64,000 nucleotides of DNA from Streptomyces asiaticus (GTDB taxonomy: Bacteria > Actinomycetota > Actinomycetes > Streptomycetales > Streptomycetaceae), in NCBI RefSeq assembly GCF_018138715.1, contig NZ_JAGSHX010000006.1, positions 8,866,001-8,930,000 on the forward strand. Direction: 5' to 3'. The translations under genes were made by a program, and so were the position numbers. Positions 23,301 to 35,300 of the stretch are shown piece by piece (positions within the stretch are counted from its first letter, which is position 1; every line of letters begins with the position of its first letter). The notes beneath the pieces were generated by a model that was not told where the DNA came from, did not search any database, and was given only the letters and a program-made list of their open reading frames with translations.

Positions 23301-26300
23301 TCGTTGTTGTCGGTCGAGGCGACGGTGTCGCTGCTGCAAGCCCTTGTGGCGGCTGAGGTGGATGGCCCGTTGTGGTGTGTCACGCGTGGTGCGGTCTCGG
23401 CGCTCGACGGGGACCTGGTGGATCCTGACCAGGCCGGCATCTGGGGTCTGGGCCGGGTGATCGGTCTGGAGTATCCGGATCGTTGGGGTGGGTTGATCGA
23501 CTTGCCTGCCGAACTGGACGATCGTGCTGGGAGGGCGCTGGTCGGCATTCTCGCGGGGGGCACGGGTGAGGATCAGGTGGCCATCCGTGCCGCCGGGGCT
23601 TGGGGCGCCCGTTTGACGCGGGCGGTGACGCCGATCGGTGGTGTGGGTGAGGTAGCGGCCAGGTGGTGTGGGCGTGGTACTGCGCTGGTCACCGGTGGTA
23701 CGGGTGCTCTGGGCCGTCAGGTGGCGCGTTGGCTGGTGGACAGGGGTGTGGAGCGGGTTGTGCTGACGAGCCGCCGGGGGGTCGAGGCGGCGGGTGCCGG
23801 CGAGCTGGTGGCCGAGTTGGGGAGCCGGGTGCGGGTTGTGGCCTGTGATGTCGGTGATCGTGAGGCGCTCGCGGCTGTTCTGGCGACGGTTCCGGATGTG
23901 CGGATCATCGTGCATGCGGCGGGTGTCCTTGACGACGGGGTGCTTGAGTCGCTGTCCCCTGAGCGGGTCCGTGCGGTGATGCGGGCGAAGGCCGAGGGCG
24001 CCCGCCATCTCCATGAGTTGACCCGTGACACCGACCTTGATGCTTTCGTGTTGTTCTCCTCGGCTGCCGGGACTGTGGGCAATGCGGGTCAGGGGAGCTA
24101 TGCGGCGGCCAACGCCGTCCTGGACGGGTTGGCGCGTCGGCGTCGGGCCGAGGGCCTGGTGGCCACGTCGGTGGCCTGGGGAGCTTGGGCCGAATCCGGT
24201 ATGGCCGCGGAGGTGGCGCGGTCGCAGGGCATGGATCCGAGGTCGGCGCTCGCCGCCCTGGGGCTGGTGCTGGCCGCTGACGAGACCACGGTGATGGTGG
24301 CCGACATCGACTGGGCGACCTTCGGGGCCCGGTTCACCGCCGCACGGCCGAGCCCACTGCTCAGCGAGTTGCTCGGCGACGGATCCGGGCCGACCGAGGA
24401 GGCCGCCGGCGAACCGGCCGACGCGTTCGCCGCCCGCCTGGAGGCCATGCCCGAGCGGGAACGGGCGGCCACCGTGCTGGACCTCGTCCGTGCGCATGTG
24501 GCCGCTGTCCTGGGACACACGGCATCCGAGGCGATCGACCCGGCCCGGCCCTTCCAGGAGATCGGTTTCGACTCGCTCACCGCGGTGGAGCTGCGGAACC
24601 GGCTCACCGCGGCCACCGGGGTACGGTTCCCGGCTTCCGTGATCTACGACTACCCGACCCCGGCCGCGCTCGCCGAGCACGTGTGCCGGGAGGCGCTGGG
24701 CCTGGGCGGACGGACACCGGCCCCGGTGGTGCCACGTCCGGTGGACGACGAACCCATCGCCATCATCGGGATGAGCTGCCGTTTCCCCGGCGGGGTGAGC
24801 TCGCCGGAGGACCTGTGGGGGCTGCTGGCCGAGGGCCGTGACGCCGTGTCGGAGTTCCCGGCGGACCGTGGCTGGAACCTGGCCGAGCTGTACGACCCGG
24901 ATCCCGACCACCCTGGCTCCTCGTACGTCCGGGCGGGCGGATTCCTCGATGACGCGGCCGCGTTCGACCCCGGCTTCTTCGGGATTTCGCCGCGCGAGGC
25001 GCTCGCGATGGACCCACAGCAGCGGCTGTTGCTGGAGGTCGCCTGGGAGGCGTTCGAGCGCGCCCATATGTCCCCCGCCACCCTCAAGGGCAGCCGGACC
25101 GGTGTGTTCGTCGGGACCAACGGCCAGGACTACGCCGCTCTGGCGAGCGGGGCCCCGCAGAGCGCGGAAGGGTATCTGGGCACGGGCAGCGCCGCCAGTG
25201 TCGCCTCGGGCCGGCTGGCGTACACCTTCGGCCTCGAGGGCCCGGCGGTCACCGTGGACACGGCCTGCTCGTCGTCGCTGGTCGCGCTGCACCTCGCCGC
25301 GCAGGCCCTGCGCTCCGGCGAATGCTCCATGGCCTTGGCCGGCGGCGCGACCATCATGGCCACTCCGGCGGCCTTCCTGGAATTCTCCCGTCAGCGCGCG
25401 CTGGCGGCCGATGGGCGCTGCAAGGCGTTCGCGGCCGCGGCGGACGGCACCGGCTGGGGCGAGGGCGTCGGCATGCTCCTGGTGGAGCGGCTCTCCGACG
25501 CGGAGCGCAACGGCCACCGGGTGCTGGCGGTGATGCGTGGCTCCGCCGTCAATCAGGACGGCGCGTCCAACGGGCTCACGGCGCCGAACGGCCCGTCGCA
25601 GCAGCGAGTGATCCGTCAGGCCCTGGCGAACGCCCGGCTGTCCGCCACGGACATCGACGTGGTGGAGGCACACGGCACCGGCACCAGCCTCGGCGACCCG
25701 ATCGAGGCGCAGGCACTGCTCGCCACGTACGGTCAGGACCGGCCCGAGAACAAGCCACTGTGGCTCGGCTCGGTGAAGTCCAACATCGGGCACACCCAGG
25801 CGGCCGCCGGCGTGGCCGGTGTGATCAAGATGGTCATGGCCATGCGACACGGTGTACTGCCGCGGACCCTGCATGTCGACTCGCCCTCGCCCCATGTGGA
25901 CTGGGCGTCGGGCCAGGTCGAGTTGCTCGTCGAGACGAGGGAGTGGCCGCGGACCGGCGCTCCTCGCCGGGCGGGTGTGTCCTCGTTCGGAGTCAGTGGC
26001 ACCAACGCCCATGTGATCGTCGAGCAGGGGCCGGTGGTGGCCCGGCCCGATCGGGAGTCGGCGCGCGAGCCGTCACCGCCCGTGCCGTGGGTGCTGTCAG
26101 GTGCGGGAGAGGACGGGCTGAGGGCCCAGGTCGAGCGCCTGGCGTCCTTCATCGACGCCCATCCGGGCCTGGATCCCGCCGATGTCGGGTGGACGCTGGT
26201 GGCCGGCCGTTCGCGTCAGTCGCACCGCGCCGTAGTGGTGGGTGCGGACCTCGCGGAGCTACGACATGGACTGGACGCCGTCTCGACCGGTGGCGCCGCC

Positions 26301-29300
26301 CGGTCCGGCCGCAAGGTGGTGTTCGTCTTCCCCGGCCAGGGGTCGCAGTGGGCCGGAATGGCCTTGGAACTGCTGAAGCACGCACCGACGTTCGCGGAGC
26401 GGATGCGTGAATGTGCCGATGCGCTGGCGCCGTTCGTCGAGTGGTCGTTGTTCGATGTGTTGGGTGATGAGGAGGCGCTCGGCCGGGTTGATGTGGTGCA
26501 GCCGGTGCTGTGGGCGGTGATGGTGTCGCTGGCCGAGCTGTGGCGTTCGTACGGTGTGGTGCCGTCGGCGGTGGTGGGTCACTCGCAGGGTGAGATCGCG
26601 GCGGCGTGCGTGGCCGGTGGTCTGTCGCTGGAGGACGGTGCCCGTGTGGTGGCCTTGCGGAGCAAGGCGCTGCTCGCCCTGTCGGGCCGGGGTGGGATGG
26701 TGTCGGTTCCGGTGCCCGCCGACCGGCTCCGTGACCGTCCGGGGCTGTCGGTGGCGGCGGTGAACGGTCCGGCGTCGACGGTGGTGTCCGGGGCGGTTGA
26801 GGAACTGGAGGCGGTGCTCGCGGAGTTCCCGGAGGCCAAACGGATTCCGGTGGATTACGCCTCGCACTCCCCGCAGGTGGCCGAGATCCAGCGGGAGCTG
26901 GCCGACGTGCTGGCGCCGGTCCGGCCGCGCGGTGGACAGGTCGCGTTCCACTCGACGGTGACCGGACGGCTCACCGACACCAGCGAACTCGACGCCGACT
27001 ACTGGTACCGCAACCTCCGGCACACGGTGGAATTCCAGAGCACTGTCGAAGCGCTGATGCACCAGGGCCACACCGTGTTCGTCGAGGTGAGCCCGCACCC
27101 CGTGCTGACCATCGGCATCCAGGACACCGCCGAGGCCCCAGGCACCCCTGACACCGCGGACGCCACCGGCGCCCCCGACACCGCCCCCGACACCGTCGAC
27201 GTCACCGGCGCCGACATCGTCGTCACCGGATCGCTGCGCCGCGACGACGGTGGCCCCGCCCGTTTCCTCGCCGCCCTCGGCGATCTCCACACCCGGGGCG
27301 TGGACGTGGACTGGCGCCCGGCCTTCACCGGAGCCCGGACGGTGGACCTTCCCACCTACGCCTTCCAACGGGAACGCTTCTGGCTGAAGCCCGCGCGGGC
27401 GGTGACCCAGGCGTCCGGGCTGGGCCTCGGCGATATCGAGCACCCCCTGCTGGGCGCGGTACTGCCCCTGCCCGGGGACGAGGGGGGCGTGCTGACCGGA
27501 CTGGTCTCCTTGGACGGACAGCCCTGGCTGGCCCACCACATGGTGCGGGACACGGTGGTCTTCCCCGGCACGGGATTCGTCGAACTCGCCTTGCAGGCCG
27601 GTCAGCACTTCGGCCACTCGGTGGTGGAGGAGCTGACCCTGGAGACCCCGCTGGTGGTGCCGGACCAGGGCGGGGTCCAGGTACAGGTGGCCGTCTCGGC
27701 GGCGGACGAACGGGGCCGGAGGCCGGTCACGGTGCACTCGTGCCGTGCCGGGGAGTGGGTGCTGCACGCCTCGGGCACCCTCGGCGCCACCGGAGCCCTC
27801 GACGTCACCGGAGCCCTCGACGTCACCGAGCCGCGCCCCGCCGAGGTGGCCCGCCCCCTGGACGTCTGGCCGCCCGAGGGCGCGCGCAGCCTCGATGTGT
27901 CGGGGATGTACGAGGCGATGGCGGAGCGCGGCTACGGGTACGGTCCCGCTTTCCAAGGGCTGCGCGCCGCGTGGACACGGGACGACGAGATCTACGCCGA
28001 AGTGGCTCTGGAGCCGGAGGCACAGGACGTGGCGGCGCGGTGCGGTGTGCATCCGGCCCTGCTCGACGCCGCGCTGCACGGAGTGGGGCTCGGCCGCTTC
28101 CTCACCGACCTCGGCCAGGCGTATCTGCCGTTTTCCTGGAGCGGGGTGGCGCTGCGCGCGGTCGGCGCCTCCGCCATCCGCGTGGTGCTCTCCCCGGCCG
28201 GTGCGGACGCGGTGTCGCTGGAGGTGACAGACCCGACGGGAGCGCCGGTGCTGTCGGTGGCGTCGCTCTCGTTGCGTCCGCTGTCCAGCGGACGGATCGC
28301 GGACACCCGAGGGGTGGACCAGGACTCGCTGTACCGCGTGGACTGGGTCGAGATGCCGCTGCCGACTGCCCCGGCAGGCTCGGCCCCAGCCGAGTACGAC
28401 GTTCTCGCCCCCGACGCCCCCGACGCCCCCGACGCCCCCGACGGCCCCCACGCCCCCGACGACACCCCCGTGCCCGACATGGTGGTGCTGCCGTGTGAGT
28501 CGGCCGGTGACGCGGTGTCCACCGTCGTGTGCCGGGCGCTGGCGGCGGTACGGCGATGGCTCGCCGACGAGCGCTGTGCCCGGTCGCGGCTGGCCGTGCT
28601 GACGCGCGGCGCGATGGCGACCGCTCCCGGCGAGAGCGTCGAAGACCTCGGCGGGGCAGCGGTCTGGGGCCTGCTCCGCAGCGCACAGGCCGAGCATCCG
28701 GACCGCTTCGTGCTCGTCGACCACGACGGCCACCAGGATTCCCGTACGGTGCTGGCCGCCGCGCTGGCCGCCGCGGCGGACGGTGGCCATGCGCATCTCG
28801 CGCTGCGCCGTGGCCGTGTCCTGACGCCTCAGCTCGCTCCGCTCACCCCGCCCGCGACCGCCCTGTCCACCACCACACCGTCCACCACCACACCGCCCGC
28901 CGCCACCCCGACCCCGGAGGCCGGGGCACCGTGGCGGATTGACGTCACCAGCCAGGGCACGCTGGAGAATCTGGCCGCCGTCCCCTGCCCGGAGGCCGCC
29001 GGTGTCCTCGGCGCCGGAAAGGTGCGGGTGGCGATGCACGCGGCCGGGGTGAACTTCCGGGACGTCGTCGTCGCCCTCGGCATGATCCCCGGCCAGGACG
29101 TCATCGGCAGCGAGGGCGCCGGAGTGGTGCTCGACACCGGCCCCGGTGTGTCCGGCCTGGCGCCCGGTGACCGGGTGATGGGTCTGTTCTCCGGGGCGTT
29201 CGGCCCCGTGGCGGTGACCGATCACCGGCTGTTGGCGCGACTGCCGGAGGGCTGGTCGTTCGCCGACGCCGCGGCCACGCCGGTGGTGTTCCTGACCGCC

Positions 29301-32300
29301 ATGTACGGGCTGATGGACCTGGCCGGTCTGTGCCCCGGTGAATCGGTGCTGGTGCACTCGGCCGCGGGCGGGGTGGGCATGGCCGCGACACAGGTGGCCC
29401 GCTGGCTCGGCGCCGAGGTGTACGCCACCGCGAGCCCCGGGAAGTGGGACGCGCTGCGCGCCGGAGGAGTGGCGGACGACCGGATCGCCTCGTCCCGTAC
29501 CTTGGAGTTCGCCGATCGCTTCGGCCGGGTGGACGTGGTGCTGAACTCGCTGGCGGGCGAGTACGTGGACGCCTCGCTCGGCCTGCTCGCCGACGGTGGC
29601 CGTTTCCTGGAGATGGGCAAGACCGACATCCGCGACGGTGAGCGCGTGGCCGCGGAGCACGGGGTGCGGTACCGGGCGTTCGACCTCATGGACGCGGGGC
29701 CCGACCGGGTCGGGGAACTGCTCCGGCTGCTGGTGTCGCTCTTCGAGCGAGGGGTCTTCACCGCGCTGCCGACCCGCGCCTGGGACGTCCGGCAGGCGGG
29801 TGACGCGCTGCGCTTCCTCTCGCAGGCACGCCACATCGGCAAGCTGGTGCTGTCCATTCCGCAGCCGCTGCGGGAGGGGGACACCGTGCTCATCACCGGC
29901 GGCACCGGCACACTGGGCGGGCTGGTCGCCCGTCACCTGGTCGAACGGCACGGAGTACGGGATGTCGTCCTGACCGGCCGGCGGGGGCCGGACGCCCCGG
30001 GCGCGGCCGAACTCGCCGCCGCCCTGCGCGAATACGGCGCCCAGGTGCGGGTGGTGGCCTGTGACGTGGCCGACCGGGATCAGCTGGCACGGCTGCTGGA
30101 CACCGTCTCCGGCCTGCGGATGGTGGTGCACACCGCGGGTGTGCTCGACGACGGGGTGATCGAGTCGCTCACCCCGGAGCGGGTGCGCGAGGTCCTGAGG
30201 CCGAAGGTGGACGCCGCCTGGTATCTGCACGAGCTGACGGTCGGTCGTGACCTGGCGGAATTCGTGGTGTTCTCCTCCGCCGCGGGTGTTCTGGGAAGCC
30301 CCGGACAGGGCGCCTACGCGGCGGCCAACTCCTGGCTGGACGCACTGATGGCGCACCGCCGGGCCGCCGGGCTGCCGGGTCTCTCCGTGGCCTGGGGGCT
30401 GTGGGCCGAGCGCAGCGGGATGACCGGCCATCTGTCGGACCGGGATCTCGCCCGGATGGCCAGGGCCGGTGCCACGCCTCTCGCCACCGATCAGGGGCTC
30501 CGGCTCCTGGACAGCGCCAGGGCGGCCACCGAGGCGCTCGTGCTGGCGACACCGCTGGACGCCACGGCGCTGTGGGCACAGGCCGACGCCGGGGCGCTGC
30601 CCGCGCTCTTCCGCGGTCTGGTCCGTGCGCCGATCCGCCGCGCGACCGGCGCGGGCCCGGTGGAGGACGAGTCGTCGCTGCGGGGCCGGATGGCCGCGAT
30701 GCCGGTCGCCGAGCGCGAACAGCTGGTGCTGGACCTGGTCCGTACGCAGGTGGCGACCGTGCTGGGGCACGGCACCCCCGCCGCGGTCGACACGGCGCGT
30801 ACGTTCGCGGAGACCGGATTCGACTCGCTCACGGCCGTCGAGCTGCGCAACCGGCTGCGTACCGCCACCGGGGTCCGGCTGTCGGCCACCGCGATCTTCG
30901 ACTATCCGACACCGGCGGTCCTGGCCGGTCATCTCCTCCGGGAGCTGGACGGCACCGTCGGCGAGGCCGTGGCACGGCCCGCCGCCCCGGCCGCCGCCAC
31001 CGACCGGGACCCGATCGTGATCGTCGGAATGGCCTGCCGCTATCCGGGCGGAGTGACGTCGCCCGAGGAGTTGTGGGAGCTGCTCGCCACCGGGCGCGAC
31101 GCGGTCGCGGATCTGCCGGACGACCGGGGCTGGGACCTGGACGGTCTGTACAGCGCCGATCCGGACAGCTCGGGCACCTCGTACGTCCGCGCCGGTGGCT
31201 TCGTGTACGACGCGGGCGAGTTCGACGCCGACTTCTTCGGCATCTCGCCGCGCGAGGCGCTCGCGATGGATCCGCAGCAGAGGCTGCTGCTGGAGGTGGC
31301 CTGGGAGACGGTGGAGCGGGCCGGTATCCCGGCGGCGTCGCTGAAGGGGAGCCAGACCGGGGTGTTCGTCGGTGCCGCCGCACAGGGCTACGGAACGGGG
31401 GCCGGGCAGGCGGCGGAGGGATCCGAGGGCTACTTCCTGACCGGTGGCGCGGGCAGCGTGGTCTCCGGCCGGCTCTCGTACACCTTCGGCCTGGAGGGCC
31501 CGGCGGTCACCGTGGACACCGCCTGCTCGTCGTCGCTGGTCGCGCTGCACCTGGCGGCGCAGGCCCTGCGGTCCGGTGAGTGCTCGCTGGCACTGGCCGG
31601 CGGGGTGACGGTGATGGCCACCCCGGGCATCTTCGTGGAGTTCTCCCGCCAGCGCGGACTGGCCGCCGACGGCCGCTGCAAGGCGTTCGCCGATGCGGCG
31701 GACGGCACCGGCTGGGGTGAGGGCGTCGGCATGCTGCTGCTGGAGCGGCTGTCCGACGCCCGCCGCAACGGCCACCGGGTCCTGGCGGTCGTACGGGGCT
31801 CCGCCGTCAACCAGGACGGCGCCTCGAACGGCCTGACGGCGCCGAACGGGCCCGCGCAGCAGCGGGTGATCCGGGCCGCGCTGGCGAACGCCGGGCTGGC
31901 CGCGTCGGACGTGGACGCGGTGGAGGCACACGGCACCGGCACCAGCCTGGGCGACCCGATCGAGGCACAGGCGCTGCTGGCCACCTACGGGCAGCAACGC
32001 GAACGGCCGCTGCTGCTGGGCTCGGTCAAGTCGAACATCGGGCACACCCAGTCGGCCGCGGGAGTGGCCGGTGTGATCAAGATGGTGCTGGCGATGCGGC
32101 ACGGGGCGCTGCCCCGGACCCTGCACGTGGACGAGCCGTCGACCCATGTGGACTGGTCGGCCGGTGCGGTGGAGCTGCTGACCGAGCCCGCGGAGTGGCC
32201 GGGGACCTCCCGTCCCCGCCGGGCCGGGGTGTCCTCGTTCGGGGTGAGCGGGACCAACGCCCATGTGATCCTCGAGCAGCCACCCGCGGAGTCCGGGCCC

Positions 32301-35300
32301 GAACCGCAGCCGGCACCCGAGCGGGCCCCGGCGGTGGTGCCATGGGTGCTCTCCGGCCAGGGCGAGCGCGGACTGCGGGCGCAGGCCGCCCGGTTGCGGT
32401 CCTTCCTGGCCGCGCGCCCCGAGTCCGGCCCGGCCGACGTGGGCTGGTCGCTGGCCGCCACCCGTTCGGCGCTCTCGCACCGGGCCGCGGTGGTCGGGGC
32501 GGACCGGGCGGAGCTGCTGGACGGACTGGCCGCGCTGGCGGCCGGCGAGCCCGCGCCGGGTGTGGTCCTGGGCACCGCGGACCCGGGCCGGGTGGGCGTG
32601 CTGTTCGCCGGGCAGGGTACGCAACGGGCCGGTATGGGGCGTGAGTTGTACCAGGCGTTCCCGGTTTTCGCGGCGGCGTGGGACGAAGTGTGCGCCGCGC
32701 TCGACCCGCATCTGGACCGTCCGCTCGGCGAGGTGGTGACGGACGCCACCGGCGCGCTGGACGCCACCGCGTACACGCAGGCGGGCCTGTTCGCCCTCGA
32801 AGTGTCGCTGTTCCGGCTGGTGTCCTCCTGGGGGGTGCGGCCGGACTATCTGCTGGGCCACTCCATCGGCGAGCTGGCGGCCGCGCATGTGGCCGGTCTG
32901 TGGTCGCTGGAGGATGCCGCCAAGGTGGTGGCGGCCCGGGGCCGACTGATGGGCGCGCTGCCGCCGGGCGGGGCGATGGTGGCCCTGGCCGCGCCGGAGG
33001 ACCAGGTACGGCCGTTCCTGACCGACCGGGTCGCCCTCGCGGCCGTGAACGGGCCGTCGTCGGTCGTGGTGTCCGGGGACGAGGACGAGGTGTGCGGTGT
33101 GGCCGAGGCGTTCGCCGCCCGTGGGGTGAAGACGCGGCGGCTGCGGGTCGGCCACGCCTTCCACTCGCCGCTGATGGACGAGATGCTCATCGCGTTCGCC
33201 GAGGTACTCGACACGGTGGACTTCCGCACCCCGCGGATACCGGTGGTGTCGAACCTCTCCGGTGCGGTGGCGGGGGAGGAGCTGTGCTCCCCCGCCTACT
33301 GGGTGCGGCAGGTGCGGGAGACGGTGCGGTTCGCCGCCGGGCTGGAGCGTCTGCGGGAGCTCGGCACGGGAACCTTCCTCGAACTCGGACCGGACGGCAC
33401 TCTCACTGCCCTGGCCCAGGCCCAGGTCACCGGGGCGGACGCCGAGTTCATCCCCACTCTGCGCGCCGACCGGCCCGAGCCGGTCACGGTCACCACCGCC
33501 CTCGCCCAGTTGCACACACACGGCGTGGAGCCGGACTGGTCCGCGGTCTTCCCCGGCGCCCGCCGGGCCGAGCTGCCGACCTACGCCTTCCAGCGCTCCC
33601 GCTTCTGGCTGGAGCCCTCCCGTACACCCGGCGACGCGGGCGACCTCGGGCTCGGCGCGCTGGACCATCCGCTGGTCGGTGCGAGGGTGCCGCTGCCCGA
33701 CGCGGACGGCGTTCTGCTCACCGGCCGCGTCTCCGCCGACGCCCACTCGTGGCTGACCGGTCAGCGGGTGCTGGGCGTACCCCTGTTCCCGGCGACCGGC
33801 TTCCTGGAACTGGTGCTCCAGGCGGGGCTCCAGTGCGACTGCCGGACGGTGGACGAACTCACCATCCATGAACCACTCGTCCTCCCCGAGCGGGGCGGGG
33901 TCGAGGTGCAGGTGTCCGTCCGTGGCGCCGACGAGTCCGGCCGCCGCCCGGTCACCGTGTACTGCCGCCGCGACCAGCGGTGGATCCGGTATGCCACGGC
34001 CGTCCTCGGCGCGGACCTGCCGCCCGCGCCGGAGCGGCGCCCCGAGCCCTGGCCGCCCACCGGCGCCCGGCCGCAGGAGTCCGGCGGGACACCGGCGTGG
34101 CGCCGTGACGACGAGGTCTTCCTGGACATCGAGCTGCCCGAGGCGGCCGGGCCCGGGGCCGAACGCTGGACGCTCCATCCCGCCCTGCTCGAACAGGCGT
34201 TGCGCGGGGAGGCGCTGGCAGGGCTGGTGACCGCGGCCGAGGGGACCCATCTGCCGTTCTCCTGGACGGGGATCACCCTGCACACGACGGGTGCCACGAG
34301 GCTGCGCGCCACCCTCGCGCCCGTCGGCCCGGACACGGTCTCGCTCCACGTGGCCGACGCCGCCGGAACCCCCGTGCTGTCGGTGAACTCGCTGGTGCTC
34401 CGCCCGGTGTCCGGACATCGGCTGCGCCAGGCCAACGCGGCACTGTTCCGGCCGGTGTGGGCGGCTTGCCGTACGCGGGCCGAATCGGACACCGGCCCCG
34501 TCCGGTGGGGGCTCGTCGGTGACCCGGACGCCTGGAAACCGGACACGCTCGGCGCGCCGGTCGCGCTGTATCCGGACCTGTCGGCCATCGAGGACGTACC
34601 GGACGTCATCCTCCTCCCGTGCGTATCCGAGGGCGGAACGGCGTCCGAGGTGGCCGTCCGGGTGTCCGAGGCCGTGCGGACGTGGCGGGCCGGGGAGCGG
34701 TTCGCCACCTCGCGTCTGGTGCTGGTGACCCGGGGCGCGCTCGCCACGGCGGCCGGTGAGGACGTCGAGGACCTGGCCGCGGCCGCGGTGTGGTCGCTGG
34801 TCGAGCCCCTCCAGGCGGCCGAGGCGGGCCGGCTGACACTCGTCGACACCGATGCGTGTGATCTGCGTATGCTGCCCGCCGCGGTGGCCGTGGGGGAGGA
34901 CCGGGTCGCGGTCCGGGCGGGAGCGGTGCTGGTACCGGACCTGGCCACGCAGGCGGCCACCGAGCAGGATCCGCTCGCCTGGGGTCCGGGGACGGTGCTG
35001 GTCACCGGTGGGTCGGCCATGGCCGTCTCCCGGCACCTGGTCGCCGAACGCGGTGTGCGGGACCTGGTCCTGGCCGGGGAGGGCGACATGGCCGAACTGG
35101 CGGGCCTCGGAGCCACGGTTCGGCTCGCCCCGTGTGATCCGGCGGACGGTCAGGCGCTGGCAGCGCTGCTGGAGGAGATTCCCGGACTGCGGAGCGTGGT
35201 GCACACCGCGGCCGACGCCCCGGAGCGGACCCGGGCCGGCGCGCTCTCGCCGGAATCCCTGCGGCCGTGGCTGCGGTCGGGGGTGGAGGCGGCCTGGAAC

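Larger units (their letters stand above)
16003..27370 (+). repeat. Three-module block, copy 2 (modules 4-6)
   Basis: Second copy of the block described at 2690-13990. Resemblance stops after the AT of module 6, near [12 protein letters not shown] (about 27365), where a DH-ER-KR loop replaces the simple KR of module 3. Confidence 0.78.
24745..31010 (+). other. PKS module 6: KS-AT(methylmalonyl)-DH-ER-KR(B)-ACP, fully reducing
   Basis: The AT has GHSQGE (about 26578) and YASH (about 26858), so methylmalonyl. The DH (about 27440-28330) keeps the catalytic His and the LLDAALHG Asp, but the Gly of HxxxGxxxxP is Asp ([10 protein letters not shown]). The ER (about 28930-29870) has AGVNFRDVV and the NADPH loop [10 protein letters not shown]. 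The KR (about 29880-30460) has [11 protein letters not shown] and GAYAAAN, so B-type. The ACP is near 30820. A full reduction to methylene is predicted. It matches module 3 up to the end of the AT, then carries a different reductive loop. Confidence 0.85.
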
